Part shown: piece by piece, positions 1-9,443 of the stretch
Layout: each line of letters opens with the position of its first letter
Numbering within the stretch: the first letter of the stretch is position 1
Program-made: the position numbers and the translations under genes
The notes under the pieces: model-generated
Database searches by the model: none
Seen by the model: only the letters and a program-made list of their open reading frames with translations
What the model was told of the DNA's origin: nothing
Source: Nocardioides ginsengisegetis
GTDB lineage: Bacteria; Actinomycetota; Actinomycetes; Propionibacteriales; Nocardioidaceae
Reading direction: 5' to 3'
DNA length: 64,000 bases
NCBI RefSeq assembly: GCF_014138045.1
Contig: NZ_JACGXA010000001.1
Span: forward strand, 3,395,001-3,459,000

Positions 1-1513
1 GCCTGATCGCAGCGTCCCGGTCGCCACGCCACCGATCGACCATGGCCCTGTGCAACTGGAGCATCCCGAGCGTCGTGGGTTCCACGGTGTCATCGATCAA
101 CGCCGCAGCCTCGTCAAGCATCTGTTGAGCCGCGGGAAGATCCACCCGAACGGCCGCGGCCCAGGCCCCGAGGAGGAGCGCACGCGCGCGTTCGTCAGGG
201 GTGCCTCCCGGCTTCGCCAGCAGGGCCTGCGCCCAGTGACCGGCTTCGCTCAGCTGGCCGTGCGCAGTCCAGTACGGCTCTAGCTGGTAGAGCATGCGGA
301 GGCCAGTTCCAGGAGCGTCGTCTGTCTGGGCGGCGTCCAGGAAGGCGGCTCGCAGGTTCGGGATCTCACGCCTGATCCGTTCAAGGAGGGTCGGTTGCTC
401 CGGACCGAACCAGCGCCCGTAGAAGTCGTCGACGAGCGTTGCACACCACGTCAGGTGGCGCTGCCGCCAGTAGTCGGTCCGCTCCTGGGCATCCAGCCTG
501 CGGAGGCCGAACGAACGGATCGTTTCGAGCATCCGATAGCGGTCCTCGGTCCCCCTCGGATCTCGGAGGAGCACGGACCGGTTCACGAGGCCCGCGAGAA
601 CGTCGAGGATCTCCCGCTCGTCAAGACCCTCACCGCAGCATGCGCCTTCCACGGCTGCCAGATCGAGGCCGCCGGCGAAGACCGACGCACGCAGCCACAA
701 CTCTTGTTCCTGACGCGTGCACAGGTCGAAGGTCCACTCGACCGCGGCCAGCAGAGAGCGGTGACGGTCCGGTGCCGCCGCATAGCCCTTGCTGAGGAGT
801 GCAAAGCGGTCTTCGAGCCGGTCCAGCATCGCTTGCGGCGTGAGGGTGCGGATCCGTGCGGCCGCGATCTCGACAGCGAGTGGACTGCCCTCGAGCGCCA
901 TGCACAGGCGTGCGACGGCCTCGGCATTGTCGGTCGTGAGACTAAAGGACGGCATCGCCGCCGTGGCACGATCAAGGAAAAGGCCCACAGCGTCGTACCG
1001 GGAGAGACCCTCGGGGGACCGCAAAGCCCGCTCGTCAGGAACTGACAACGCGGGCACCGACAGGATCGTCTCGCCAGCGACCTCCAACGGCACGATGCTG
1101 GTCGTGATGATCCGTAGTCGCGGACACGACCGCAGCAACTCGGCGACCAGGTTCGCAACCACGTCGACGAGATGCTCGCAGTTGTCCAGAGCCAGCAGCG
1201 CCTCACGGTCACCGATGAAGTCCGCCATTGCCGCAGGCGCCGACCTCTGCGATCCAAGCTGAAGGTCCATTGCCGCGGCAACGGTGTGCGCCAGCAACGA
1301 CTCGTCCTGCAACTCGGCGAGCGACACGAACCAGACCCGGCGACCGAACTGACGCGAAAGCATTCCCACCGCCTCCGACGCCAACCGCGTCTTGCCCGCG
1401 CCCGCTGGTCCGGTCAGCGTCAACAGCCGCGACTCACCGAGCAACTTTCGAAGCGCCTGCAACTCTGCCCGTCGACCGACGAACCGGGTGGTCTCGAACG
1501 TCGAGCCCTCCAT
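1..1513 (-). CDS. ATPase-type (LuxR/AfsR-like) transcriptional regulator, C-terminus cut by window edge
   Basis: The frame stays open from ATG at 1513 to the left edge, giving about 504 residues without a stop; the end lies outside the window. The N-terminus reads MEGSTFETTRFVGRRAELQA, followed by a Walker A loop GPAGAGKTR near residues 38-46 and the Walker B-like LALDNCEHL. A helical, TPR-like part follows. This order (FVGR entry, P-loop, DNCEHL) is typical of large actinobacterial STAND/NB-ARC regulators that often end in a LuxR helix-turn-helix; that end cannot be seen here, so DNA binding is inferred. It is divergent from the acyl-CoA ligase at 1875 with a 361-base shared upstream region, so it may control that gene. 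Family call is firm, target unknown. Confidence 0.8.
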   Translation of the reverse strand, partial: MEGSTFETTRFVGRRAELQALRKLLGESRLLTLTGPAGAGKTRLASEAVGMLSRQFGRRVWFVSLAELQDESLLAHTVAAAMDLQLGSQRSAPAAMADFIGDREALLALDNCEHLVDVVANLVAELLRSCPRLRIITTSIVPLEVAGETILSVPALSVPDERALRSPEGLSRYDAVGLFLDRATAAMPSFSLTTDNAEAVARLCMALEGSPLAVEIAAARIRTLTPQAMLDRLEDRFALLSKGYAAAPDRHRSLLAAVEWTFDLCTRQEQELWLRASVFAGGLDLAAVEGACCGEGLDEREILDVLAGLVNRSVLLRDPRGTEDRYRMLETIRSFGLRRLDAQERTDYWRQRHLTWCATLVDDFYGRWFGPEQPTLLERIRREIPNLRAAFLDAAQTDDAPGTGLRMLYQLEPYWTAHGQLSEAGHWAQALLAKPGGTPDERARALLLGAWAAAVRVDLPAAQQMLDEAAALIDDTVEPTTLGMLQLHRAMVDRWRGDRDAAIR

Positions 1514-1874
1514 GGATCGACTGTATGCCGACCAGGGCCACTTTCCGGGTGACCCGATCATTTGCTCTCGCATGCCCTGAATTCGCGATCTATTCGCGCT
1601 TCGCAGCGTCCCAGAGGCGGCTCCCGGATCTCTCCAGAAACTGCCTCTGACCTGCAACTTCCTTTGTAGCGGGGGCAGGTGTGCGCCCTTGTCCTTCGGT
1701 CTCACGCGAGCATTGGTCGACAACGGACCCGGCACTCGCTGGCTCAAGTCGCAGACAAACTGAACTGCCTGTCTTGACGGGAAGTTGGTGGAAGACTCCC
1801 GCCGCCAACGACGGATCACGCGTCACCCCCATTTGCGGGTGGTCCGCGTGCGGCCGGCGCGAGAAGGTTGCGTC
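1514..1874. other. Divergent intergenic region between regulator and acyl-CoA ligase
   Basis: 361 bases between two outward-facing genes. I see no protein-coding signal: the rightward frame that crosses it lacks the strong G/C third-position bias seen after 1875. A purine-rich GAGAAGG at 1861-1867 serves as ribosome site for the ligase. No convincing palindrome was recognised. It should hold promoters for both neighbours. Confidence 0.5.
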
Positions 1875-3596
1875 GTGAGCAACGCGAGTCCCCCCACCCT
1901 GAGCGCGACTACCGCTCTTGGCGCCGCTCGAGAGCGGCTCCTTGCCCTGCGCACGTCGTACGGCGAGGCCGTGGCGTCGTTCTCGTGGCCAGACGTCGGT
2001 CCGACGTTCAACTTCGTCCATGACTGGTTCGATGTCTTTGCCCGCGGGAATGAACGACCGGCGCTCGTGATCGCGGAGGAGGACGGCACCCGCCGCTCCT
2101 ATTCCTTCGACGCGATGCTGACCAGGTCCGAGAAGGCGGCCGCGAACCTGCGGACGCAGGGAGTCGGGCCCGGCAACAGCGTCGTGGTCATGCTCGGCAA
2201 TCAGGTCGAGCTGTGGGACAGCATGCTTGCCCTCATACGGCTTGGTGCGGTCATCATGCCGACCACGACGGCGGTTGGGCCGACCGAGCTGGCCGACCGG
2301 ATCGATCGTGGCCGGGCGCGTGCGGTGATCTGCAATGCTGCGGACGCCGGGAAGTTTGACGCGGTGCCTGGCGACTATCTCCGCTTTGTCGTCGGCGAAG
2401 CGGATGGGTGGGAGCCATTCGCGCCGGCGGATGACGCTGAGGCGACGCGGATCGCCCATCCAGGTAACGCCAGTAGCGACCGACTGCTCCTTTACTTCAC
2501 CTCGGGCACCACGAGCCGGCCGAAGCTCGTGGAACACACGCACGTCTCCTACCCGATCGGTCACCTCTCGACGATGTACTGGCTCGGGCTGAGGCCAGGC
2601 GACGTTCACCTCAACATCTCCAGCCCAGGTTGGGCCAAGCACGCGTGGTCCAACTTCTTCGCGCCATGGCTGGCCGAGGCAACGGTTTTCGTCTACAACC
2701 ACGCCCGGTTCAACGCGGCCGAGCTGCTCGAGAAGATCCGGACAGAGGACGTGACCACGTTCTGCGCACCGCCGACGGTGTGGCGGATGCTCATCCAAGC
2801 CGACCTCTCCGGCGGCCCCGGCTCGCTCCGCGAGGCGATCGCCGCCGGGGAACCGCTCAACCCCGAGGTGATCAGCCAGGTCGAGCGGCACTGGGGCCTC
2901 ACGATCCGGGACGGTTTCGGGCAGACGGAGACGACCGCCTGCATTGCGAACACCCCAGGCCAGGCCGTCAAAGCAGGATCGATGGGCCGACCGCTCCCGG
3001 GCGTCCCAGTCGCACTGCTTGATCCAGTGACCGGTACCGCCGTCGAGGGTTCAGGCGAGGGTGAGATCTGCCTCGAGTTGACGCCCCGGCCGCTGAACCT
3101 GATGACCGGATATCACGGCGACGGCGAGCGCAACGCAGGTGCGACGGCGGGCGAGTTCTACCACACGGGCGACATCGCCACTCGGGACAAGGACGGCTAC
3201 ATCACCTACGTCGGCCGCACCGACGACGTCTTCAAGGCCTCCGACTATAAGATCAGTCCGTTCGAGCTCGAGTCCGTGCTCATCGAGCACCCCGCCGTTG
3301 CCGAGGCGGCGGTGGTGCCCGCGCCCGATCCCGTGCGGCTCGCCGTGCCGAAGGCGTACATCGCGCTCGCTCCCGGCTTCGAGCCAACGCCGGACACCGC
3401 CGAATCGATCCTGGCGTACGCACGGGAGCACCTCGCGCCGTACCAGCGTGTACGTCGTCTGGAGTTCCACGACCTGCCCAAGACCATCTCAGGCAAGATC
3501 CGCCGCGTCGAGCTCCGTCACCGCGAGGTCGCGGTCGAGGGCGACCGTCCAGTGGGTGAGTACCGAGACGAGGACTTCCCCCAAGTCAGGCGCTAG
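1875..3596 (+). CDS. AMP-forming acyl-CoA synthetase (medium-chain ACSM/MACS-like)
   Basis: An adenylate-forming ligase of 573 residues that would activate a carboxylic acid with ATP to an acyl-AMP and then load CoA. Visible core motifs: the phosphate loop TSGTTSRPK at residues 209-217 (Ser replaces the usual second Gly), GFGQTETT, the YHTGD motif, GRTDDVFKASDYKISPFELE, and the C-terminal SGK with catalytic Lys near 541. The start is taken as GTG 1875, seven bases after GAGAAGG; a longer reading from 1785 lacks a ribosome site. The NFVHDWFDVFA entry and the SSPGWAKHAWSNFFAPW segment resemble the medium-chain acyl-CoA synthetase group. Substrate cannot be told. It sits between two regulators in the accessory end of the window. 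Confidence 0.88.
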   Translation: MSNASPPTLSATTALGAARERLLALRTSYGEAVASFSWPDVGPTFNFVHDWFDVFARGNERPALVIAEEDGTRRSYSFDAMLTRSEKAAANLRTQGVGPGNSVVVMLGNQVELWDSMLALIRLGAVIMPTTTAVGPTELADRIDRGRARAVICNAADAGKFDAVPGDYLRFVVGEADGWEPFAPADDAEATRIAHPGNASSDRLLLYFTSGTTSRPKLVEHTHVSYPIGHLSTMYWLGLRPGDVHLNISSPGWAKHAWSNFFAPWLAEATVFVYNHARFNAAELLEKIRTEDVTTFCAPPTVWRMLIQADLSGGPGSLREAIAAGEPLNPEVISQVERHWGLTIRDGFGQTETTACIANTPGQAVKAGSMGRPLPGVPVALLDPVTGTAVEGSGEGEICLELTPRPLNLMTGYHGDGERNAGATAGEFYHTGDIATRDKDGYITYVGRTDDVFKASDYKISPFELESVLIEHPAVAEAAVVPAPDPVRLAVPKAYIALAPGFEPTPDTAESILAYAREHLAPYQRVRRLEFHDLPKTISGKIRRVELRHREVAVEGDRPVGEYRDEDFPQVRR

Positions 3597-3716
3597 GACG
3601 GCGTTCCCGCCCGCCGCGGCTCCGTCGCCGAGGTCGTCGCGCACTCCGGTTGAGACGCGACACTCCGAAGGATCATCGAGCGCCACACCCTGCCGCATCG
3701 AACGAGGGGGGCGGGG

Positions 3717-3738
3717 ACTACCCCCGTTTGGGGGTAGT
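3717..3738. promoter_or_regulatory. Perfect palindrome, probable operator of the GAF-LuxR regulator
   Basis: ACTACCCCC (3717-3725) and GGGGGTAGT (3730-3738) form a perfect 9-base dyad around GTTT. It lies directly upstream of a candidate promoter, TTGGCG (3742-3747), 18 bases, TAGCCT (3766-3771), so its centre falls near -50, a usual activator position. The extended half-site GGGGACTACCCCC (3713-3725) recurs exactly at 62631-62643 on the other strand. Binding by the adjacent LuxR-type protein is inference. Confidence 0.65.
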
Positions 3739-3801
3739 GCGTTGGCGGATGTGACAGTGCCCACCTAGCCTCAGTGCACACAGTTCTAGGAAGGCACGGC
3801 A

Positions 3802-4656
3802 ATGGCGTTTCAACTCGCACCCGAGACGCCGTACGCCGGCGAGGGATTGGCCCGCGTGATAGCGGCGTTTCGACGTGCCGGGCGCATGGACATGGCATTT
3901 GGCGGCCGCGTGCTCCCTGAGCCTCGTCGGCTCCAGATCACCGAGCTCTGCGGTGCGAGGACTCGCTCGCTCGCCCAACTCATGGTTCGGCCTGGAGCGG
4001 GGCTGGGGGGCAAGTCTCTATTGCTCGGCCGTCCAGTCTCGGTGAGCAGCTATCCAGCAGCACAGGGCATCACGCACGTCTACGACCATGCCGTGAGTCA
4101 GGAGGGTCTCGAGACCGTGATCGCGCTGCCGATCATCGTGGACGACGTGCCTCGCATCGTGGTGTACCTCGCCAACCGGACCCAGGTGGGGCTTGGTGAC
4201 CGGTGGTTCGACAGCCTTGCTCCGCTTGTGCGGAGGCTGGAGCGGGACATCGCGGTCGAAGACGAGGTGCGCCGCCGCCTGGACGAGATGAGGGAATGCC
4301 GTGCCGGCAACGAAGGGCTCACCCAGTCGGATCTGCGCGAGCTAAGCGACGAGCTCGCGGCCGTCGCCGAACAGGTCGACGATGAGACGCTGCGGGCTCG
4401 GATCGAGCTGCTACGCACGCGCCTGTCTCCCTCCGGCACCACAACACGGCGCCGGGCTGGAGTGGGTCTCGCTCCGCGCGAGGTCGACGTCCTCACCCAG
4501 GTCGCGCTGGGTCGGACCAACCGGGAGGCGGCGGAGCAGCTCGGGCTTCTGCCCAACACCGTCAACTCGTACCTGAAGACAGCGATGCGCAAGCTCGGGG
4601 CCAACAACCGGGTCCGGGCGATTACCGCCGCGCGTGAAACAGGCCTGATCACCTGA
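3802..4656 (+). CDS. GAF-domain LuxR-family transcriptional regulator
   Basis: 284 residues. The C-terminal part from about residue 218 (LAPREVDVLTQVALGRTN, then NTVNSYLKTAMRKLGANNR) is a canonical LuxR/NarL helix-turn-helix. The N-terminal two thirds has a GAF-like layout with hydrophobic strands (VIALPIIVDDVPRIVVYLA) followed by a helical linker, so it probably senses a small ligand or redox state rather than being phosphorylated; no receiver Asp is evident. ATG 3802 follows AGGAAGGCA. A perfect dyad and a promoter lie just upstream, suggesting autoregulation. It follows the acyl-CoA ligase on the same strand but has its own promoter. Ligand and regulon are unknown; see the matching boxes at 62631-62700. 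Confidence 0.85.
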   Translation: MAFQLAPETPYAGEGLARVIAAFRRAGRMDMAFGGRVLPEPRRLQITELCGARTRSLAQLMVRPGAGLGGKSLLLGRPVSVSSYPAAQGITHVYDHAVSQEGLETVIALPIIVDDVPRIVVYLANRTQVGLGDRWFDSLAPLVRRLERDIAVEDEVRRRLDEMRECRAGNEGLTQSDLRELSDELAAVAEQVDDETLRARIELLRTRLSPSGTTTRRRAGVGLAPREVDVLTQVALGRTNREAAEQLGLLPNTVNSYLKTAMRKLGANNRVRAITAARETGLIT

Positions 4657-6130
4657 CCGGACGTCCTGGGCGGGAGTATGGACACGTTGAACCGAATGAG
4701 TGGTCCAGAGGATTTTCCGGATCCCGAACGGCGGCCTTTCGAGTCCCGTGGGCTGCGTTCTGGCAGTCAGGGCCGGCTCGTTCGTGTGCAGCCGCGCAGT
4801 CGAGATCCGGGGTCACGCGGCGGTTCGACGCACGGCTGTGTACGGAATCATTCGGCCGCACATCCTCGTGGATCACGAACCCCGATCGATCTCGAGCGGT
4901 GCGCCTGGCAGAGATGGCCGTGAGCACCAAGGCGGTGATGAGAATGTTGACGTGTGCACAAACGACTCGCTCCCGTGCGTTGACGAGTGGACCTTGCACG
5001 GAACGCGATGCCGGCGCAGCGTATGAATTTCGCTGATCCGAGCTGCTTGTAGGTCGTGTCTGAGACCCGCCGATCCCGCCGTTCTGCCAGCAGACAGAAC
5101 GGCCCGATGAACACGTGCCGAGCCCCTCTTGCCAGTTGGTTCGAGCTCTACAACACTCGACGGCCACGAACTCAGCACTTCCCCGATCGAGGTCAAGGGG
5201 CGCAGAAGCAACGGCGGCACCGCATCAACGTCCCGGCCGGCAGCACCGGGGCCGTCGACGCCCAGCAGCCGAGCCCGCCTCGAGCGCGTTCACGCCATTC
5301 ATGACCTCGAACGCGAGCCGGCTCGCGATGAGCACCTGTCCCGGCAGTATCGGAGCCGGCCATGCCCGCCGCGCTCCACGCCCTCATGCTCGGACCGCCC
5401 CATAACCGGGCCGGTCCACCGCACTCAAGTCCCGGCGCCGTCGCTACCGTGGACCGTCCACGAGCAAGCACCCTCGGGTCGTTGATCACCCCCGGCGACC
5501 GCCTCGGACGCCGGCGGTCATCCGACAGTCGCGCCGACACCCGCTCTCCCCTGTCTACTGTGGCCGTCGTCGCGTACACGCTCTCATCCCGGTCGAGCTC
5601 TCGAGCCGCCGCAACTTCGTCGCCCCGCGGACTGTCAGCGTCCCCCCTCACCACCCGACCGCCTCGCCCAGCGACAGACTCTCCCCTTCGGTCAACTCCC
5701 GCAGCGCCTCACCAGCTCGCTTCTCGGCCTCGACCACCGCTGCATCCGCTGACCAATTGCAACCATGACCTGCTCGGCGAGGTCAACGGCCTCCGGCTCG
5801 CGCTCTCACGCTCCGGCCGACGCTTCTCGGCATGTCCCGCGCCGTACGCCGCACCCGCTGCCTGATCGTCTGCCGGCTCATCCGGACCTCACTCGTGTTG
5901 ACCTGGATCTGACAGTCACCGACGACGCATCCCGGCCCGGGAGCGATCACAAACCCCCACATCCCCCTGACGCCCGCCCGGACCACGACGTCCGAACCAT
6001 CACCGACACCCTCAACCTTCCCCCCAATTTCACACGGCCGACGATGTGTCACACACCTCTTGCATCTCCAGCTCTCTCCTGTTTCGATTGTGCGAAATAA
6101 GGACGCGTCCCCCAGTTAGCGGGAGTTTCG
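4657..6130. other. Gene-poor accessory stretch, no convincing gene
   Basis: Nearly 1.5 kb with lower GC than the core and open frames on several strands, none of which shows third-position bias, a ribosome site or a recognisable domain. It contains a possible transposase scrap near 5116-5181. Looks like decayed or recently shuffled DNA within the island. Confidence 0.6.
5116..5181 (+). pseudogene. Possible transposase remnant (integrase-core C-terminal motif)
   Basis: One forward frame reads ...ASWFELYNTRRPRTQHF, which resembles the (F/W)xxYNxxRPH end of IS3/IS481-family integrase cores. There is no intact transposase frame, no DDE residues nearby and no terminal inverted repeats that I can see. 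It is a short match and could be chance. Confidence 0.3.
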
Positions 6131-6607
6131 ATGGCCGATGACAATCAGCAGCCGGAAGACGTCCGAACCTGCCCGAACTGCGGCGAAGCCGTCGCCTACC
6201 GCGGTGTCGGCCGACGCCCCGTCTGGTGCTCGACCCGGTGCCGCAACGACGCCGCCCTGTGTCGACTCGGCGCGCGTAAGGGCGCCATCGAGGTCCGACT
6301 GGTGGAGGTTCCCCGCCATCGCCCGGCGGACACGTGTGCCGAGTCCGAACCGCTGTCCCCGGCCTCAGGCCAGCCGACCCCGAAGGCTGACGCAGACCCG
6401 CGGGGGGCGCAGCACCGCTCCCCCGAACAAGCCCTTCGGGCTATACGAAACGATCCCGGGGCAGTCGGGAAGCTCTTGGCCCACCTCGAGCGTCGCCGCT
6501 CCGACGGCACCCTTCTCGGCGCCGAGTGGCTACCCGTGCGGAACGCACTTCGCCTGATCGCCGAAGCGCTTCCGCCGGGTACGGAACGGCGAGAGCAGAA
6601 CTCTTGA
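6131..6607 (+). CDS. Small zinc-ribbon hypothetical protein
   Basis: 158 residues beginning MADDNQQPEDV. A CPNC pair near residues 15-18 and a WCSTRC pair near 34-39 make a compact four-Cys zinc ribbon at the N-terminus. The middle is Pro-rich and probably disordered; the C-terminus (RNDPGAVGKLLAHLERRRSD) looks helical. ATG 6131 follows GGGAG six bases upstream. No family could be named. Small Cys4 proteins of this kind are common on actinobacterial mobile elements, which fits its place near an integrase. Moderately sure it is a real gene, function unknown. Confidence 0.6.
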   Translation: MADDNQQPEDVRTCPNCGEAVAYRGVGRRPVWCSTRCRNDAALCRLGARKGAIEVRLVEVPRHRPADTCAESEPLSPASGQPTPKADADPRGAQHRSPEQALRAIRNDPGAVGKLLAHLERRRSDGTLLGAEWLPVRNALRLIAEALPPGTERREQNS

Positions 6608-7895
6608 GCCTGCTTGTGAGCTGCTCCGGTTCCGGTTAGTTTGCCCTTCGCATCGTCCCACACTCAGAGCAATTGCAAAGCTGGTTCCACCGACGGCTGA
6701 GCGTGAAGCTGTGCAATGCAGAGGCAGCAACCGGTCTCCCTCGCGCAGAACCGTCGACCCGCCTTTGAACGTCAAGTACGGCCGCTGGCGCAGGGCCGAG
6801 TCGGCTTAGAAGGCGACCTACGAACTGGCCGATTCGCGGTGGAAGAACTCTGGTGGAAATCATCGGTCTCGGGTCATCTGAGATGCGGTAGACGAGGATC
6901 TCTGTACCGAGGAACGCCCCAGCCGTGTGGAGGATCAGGGAGCCCTGCCCGCATGTTCGCTCGCGCCGACGCTAGCAATTGTTGGGCGATGGCAGCTGAG
7001 GTTCAGGCGGTGGTCGAGCGAGAAGGTAGTTCGTTCTCGTGCGCTTTCTCCGGGGCGTGTCCGCGGTTTCGCCCCGACAGGGACGGGAGGAGGACTTGGC
7101 ATACGAGGGAAGTGGAAGTGCACGAGCATGCGTGGGGGCCGCCGACCAGCAAGTTTTGCAGTCCGTGTAACGAATATCACGTGGACACGGGGGAGGCTAT
7201 TTGGCCGACGGTTCTCGCTTGACTACCCACGAGTACCGGAGCCCCTGAAGTTCGGCTGGGGAAATGTTAGCGCTCGCTTCGGGACGACCTTGTGGCAATT
7301 GGGACCTATGCACGAATACTTTCCAGTAGGTTTTTTCCGATATCCAGGCCCCACGCCCGCCATTCTTTCGGCCTGTGGACGACCGCTGTCAGTTAAGCCA
7401 AGTCTTGCGAGCGCGGGCTTTACTTCGACCATTAGTGTTGCGCCGCTGTCGTTTTGACAAGACCCCCCCAGAGCGACAGCGAAGGGGAACATCCGGCCGC
7501 GGACTCAAGGGAGCGCCTGGGTCCGCGGCCGGGTGTTCAAAGCACTTTCCCTCTCGGCGCTCGGCCCCGGCAGTTGGCTTATGCGCAGTCATTCGGTGCA
7601 TCGCTCCGCGCCGTCCGCCACCATCGGTCTTCGCAGTGCGAGGAGTCACCCTCGACTCCGTCCTAGACCGGAGCGTCATAGTGGGCGCTAAGCAGCGTCA
7701 AGGACCTATCGGCCGCACGGCCCACGTCGATGAAGGACCGCGAGCGGCCGTGCGGCAGCCTGCATCCTCAGATGCGCAAGCAACTCAGGAATTTCACAGG
7801 CGACATTGATCGCTCGGCGGGGCTCCGCGTTCTTAGGTGACCGTCAGAGAATCGCGGGCGGCGCACGGCCGCTCCGGGTGGTCGGAGGTGACCAG
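6608..7895. other. Gene-poor stretch between zinc-ribbon gene and excisionase
   Basis: About 1.3 kb with no recognisable gene. Overlapping forward frames between 6716 and 7457 have no domain, weak codon bias and no ribosome site. A strong hairpin at 7487-7538 is the only clear structure. May contain the attP-side control region of the element or unrecognised small RNAs. Confidence 0.5.
7487..7538. repeat. Long imperfect inverted repeat (hairpin)
   Basis: GAACATCCGGCCGCGGAC (7487-7504) and GTCCGCGGCCGGGTGTTC (7521-7538) pair at 17 of 18 positions around a 16-base loop. No T run follows, so it is not a textbook terminator. It lies about 360 bases upstream of the excisionase-like gene. Confidence 0.55.
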
Positions 7896-8075
7896 ATGGA
7901 AACGTTGGAGGAGATCCTGACCAGCAGTGAGGTGGCCAAGTGGATCCGGGTGTCGGAGTCGACGCTGTGCCGCTGGCGGCAGCGTGGGATGGGTCCGCGG
8001 GTGACTTGGATGACGCCGACCTGTCCGCGGTATCGACGCCTCGACGTCGAGCAGTGGCTAGCAAGGGCGTCGTAG
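7896..8075 (+). CDS. Excisionase-like helix-turn-helix protein
   Basis: 59 residues beginning METLEEILTSSEVAKWIRVS, a MerR/excisionase-type winged helix (HTH_17): helix, turn, STLCRWRQRGMGPR recognition helix, then the short wing leading to YRRLDVEQWL. ATG 7896 sits eight bases after GGAGG; the longer reading from 7806 has no ribosome site. It ends 25 bases before the integrase start on the same strand. The pair is the usual excisionase-integrase module, where this protein would set the direction of recombination. Family and context agree well. Confidence 0.85.
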   Translation: METLEEILTSSEVAKWIRVSESTLCRWRQRGMGPRVTWMTPTCPRYRRLDVEQWLARAS

Positions 8076-8100
8076 GCGCGCCGCGAGGAGGGCGACCCAG

Positions 8101-9186
8101 ATGATTGAGAAGACTCCCAACGGTCGGTTCCGAGGGCGACTCAAGAGCGGTCGGCAGTTCGTCACCAGCCGCACGTTCGACACCAAGAGGGAGGCGAGCG
8201 ACTGGCTGGCGCGAGAGCGCGCGGCCTTGGTCGGCGGGGTTGATCCCCGCACCGGGCGGCGTCTTGTGCGGGCACTGTTGGAGGAGTGGCTGGCCATCCG
8301 CGAGTTCACGGTGGCGGCAAAGACGTATCGCACGGACCAGGCACTGCACCGGTTGGTCCCCACGAGCATCCAGGCGATGCAGGTGGCGGCCGTCTCCGAG
8401 CGTGAGGTCGCCCGTTCGTTCGAGACGCTGATCCACGGTGGTCTCAGCGAACGATCGGTGGTCCGGTACCGCGCGAGCCTGTCCAGCTTCTTCGCCTGGT
8501 GCGTGCGGGAGAAGATCATCGTGCGGAACCCGGTGACCGGAACGAAGGTGCCCCGATCTTCGGAGGAGCCGACCGAGATGCGGCCGTGGACGGAGGGGGA
8601 GCTCGAGGCCGTCTACGAGCGGTGGCGCGAGCACGACCCACACCTGGCCGACGTGCTGCTCGTGCTTGGCTGGACCGGGATGCGGTGGGGCGAGGCGCGG
8701 GCGGTACTGGTCGAGGACGTGGTCGAGGTGCCTACGGCCGGCCTGCTGGTGCGGCGCTCGCAGACCGAGGGCGGGGCGGTGAAGGCGACCAAGGGTCGGC
8801 GGGGGCGCCGGGTGCCGGTGGCCGACCGGATCCTGCCGATCATCCGGAGACTCATCGTCTCCAAGGAGCCCACCGACCTGCTGCTGACCACCGCGGGTGG
8901 CGCCCGGCTGCACCGCACCGCAGTGCTGCGGACGGTGAAGTGGGACCGGACGGGTGGCGGCCGGCGGGTCCACGACCTGCGGCACACCGCGGCGTGCCTG
9001 TGGCTGGCACGCGGTGTGGACCCGGGCACGGTCCAGGCCTGGATGGGACACGAGTCGATCGCCACGACCAACCGGTACCTGCACTTCCTGGGCACCTCGG
9101 CCGACCAGGCGGGGCTGGACCGGCTCAACGACCCGAACCGTGGCCCTCAGCGGGCGACGGAGAGGCCGGGGGTACGCGGGGGGTAA
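8101..9186 (+). CDS. int: Tyrosine-type site-specific recombinase (phage/ICE integrase)
   Basis: 361 residues. The N-terminal quarter is the arm-binding and core-binding region (RFRGRLKSGRQF, then a helical SAM-like part). The catalytic domain shows Arg195 in GMRWGEAR, the HDLRHT box with His291 and Arg294, His317 in MGHES and the nucleophile Tyr326 in TNRYLHF; the set is complete, so the enzyme should be active. It catalyses strand exchange between attP and attB. Its 3' end faces the 3' end of tRNA-Ala 110 bases away, the standard arrangement when a tRNA gene is the integration site. Confidence 0.93.
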   Translation: MIEKTPNGRFRGRLKSGRQFVTSRTFDTKREASDWLARERAALVGGVDPRTGRRLVRALLEEWLAIREFTVAAKTYRTDQALHRLVPTSIQAMQVAAVSEREVARSFETLIHGGLSERSVVRYRASLSSFFAWCVREKIIVRNPVTGTKVPRSSEEPTEMRPWTEGELEAVYERWREHDPHLADVLLVLGWTGMRWGEARAVLVEDVVEVPTAGLLVRRSQTEGGAVKATKGRRGRRVPVADRILPIIRRLIVSKEPTDLLLTTAGGARLHRTAVLRTVKWDRTGGGRRVHDLRHTAACLWLARGVDPGTVQAWMGHESIATTNRYLHFLGTSADQAGLDRLNDPNRGPQRATERPGVRGG

Positions 9187-9251
9187 GCTGACAGGCTTTC
9201 GCGGCGAACTCCGCCGGTGTCAGTCCAGCGGTGTGATCGGCAGGGGATGCG

Positions 9252-9284
9252 AGAACCCGCAGGCCAGGGCGACCTGCGGGTTCT
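9252..9284. terminator. Hairpin terminator between integrase and tRNA-Ala
   Basis: AGAACCCGCAGG (9252-9263) and CCTGCGGGTTCT (9273-9284) form a perfect 12-base stem with a 9-base loop, followed on the plus strand by GTTGTC. It lies between two convergent units and could serve both. Confidence 0.75.
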
Positions 9285-9294
9285 GTTGTCATTG

Positions 9295-9369
<75 letters not shown>

Positions 9370-9443
9370 AGTGCGCCCGAAGACGCGGTGGGAAGGTTAG
9401 CACCCGGTGCGGGGCGCTTCCCAATCGGTTGGGCACCGGCGCG

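Noticed and set aside
1785..1874. Upstream ATG for the acyl-CoA ligase
   Set aside because: No ribosome site and weaker codon bias than from GTG 1875.
5193..5865. Open frames on both strands in the island
   Set aside because: Low-complexity Arg/Pro/Ser products without family features.
6716..7457. Two overlapping forward frames of about 170 residues
   Set aside because: No ribosome site, no codon bias, no recognisable domain; listed as gene-poor DNA.
1..9290. Second copy of the tRNA-Ala 3' end (distal att site)
   Set aside because: None found by eye; it probably lies outside the window.
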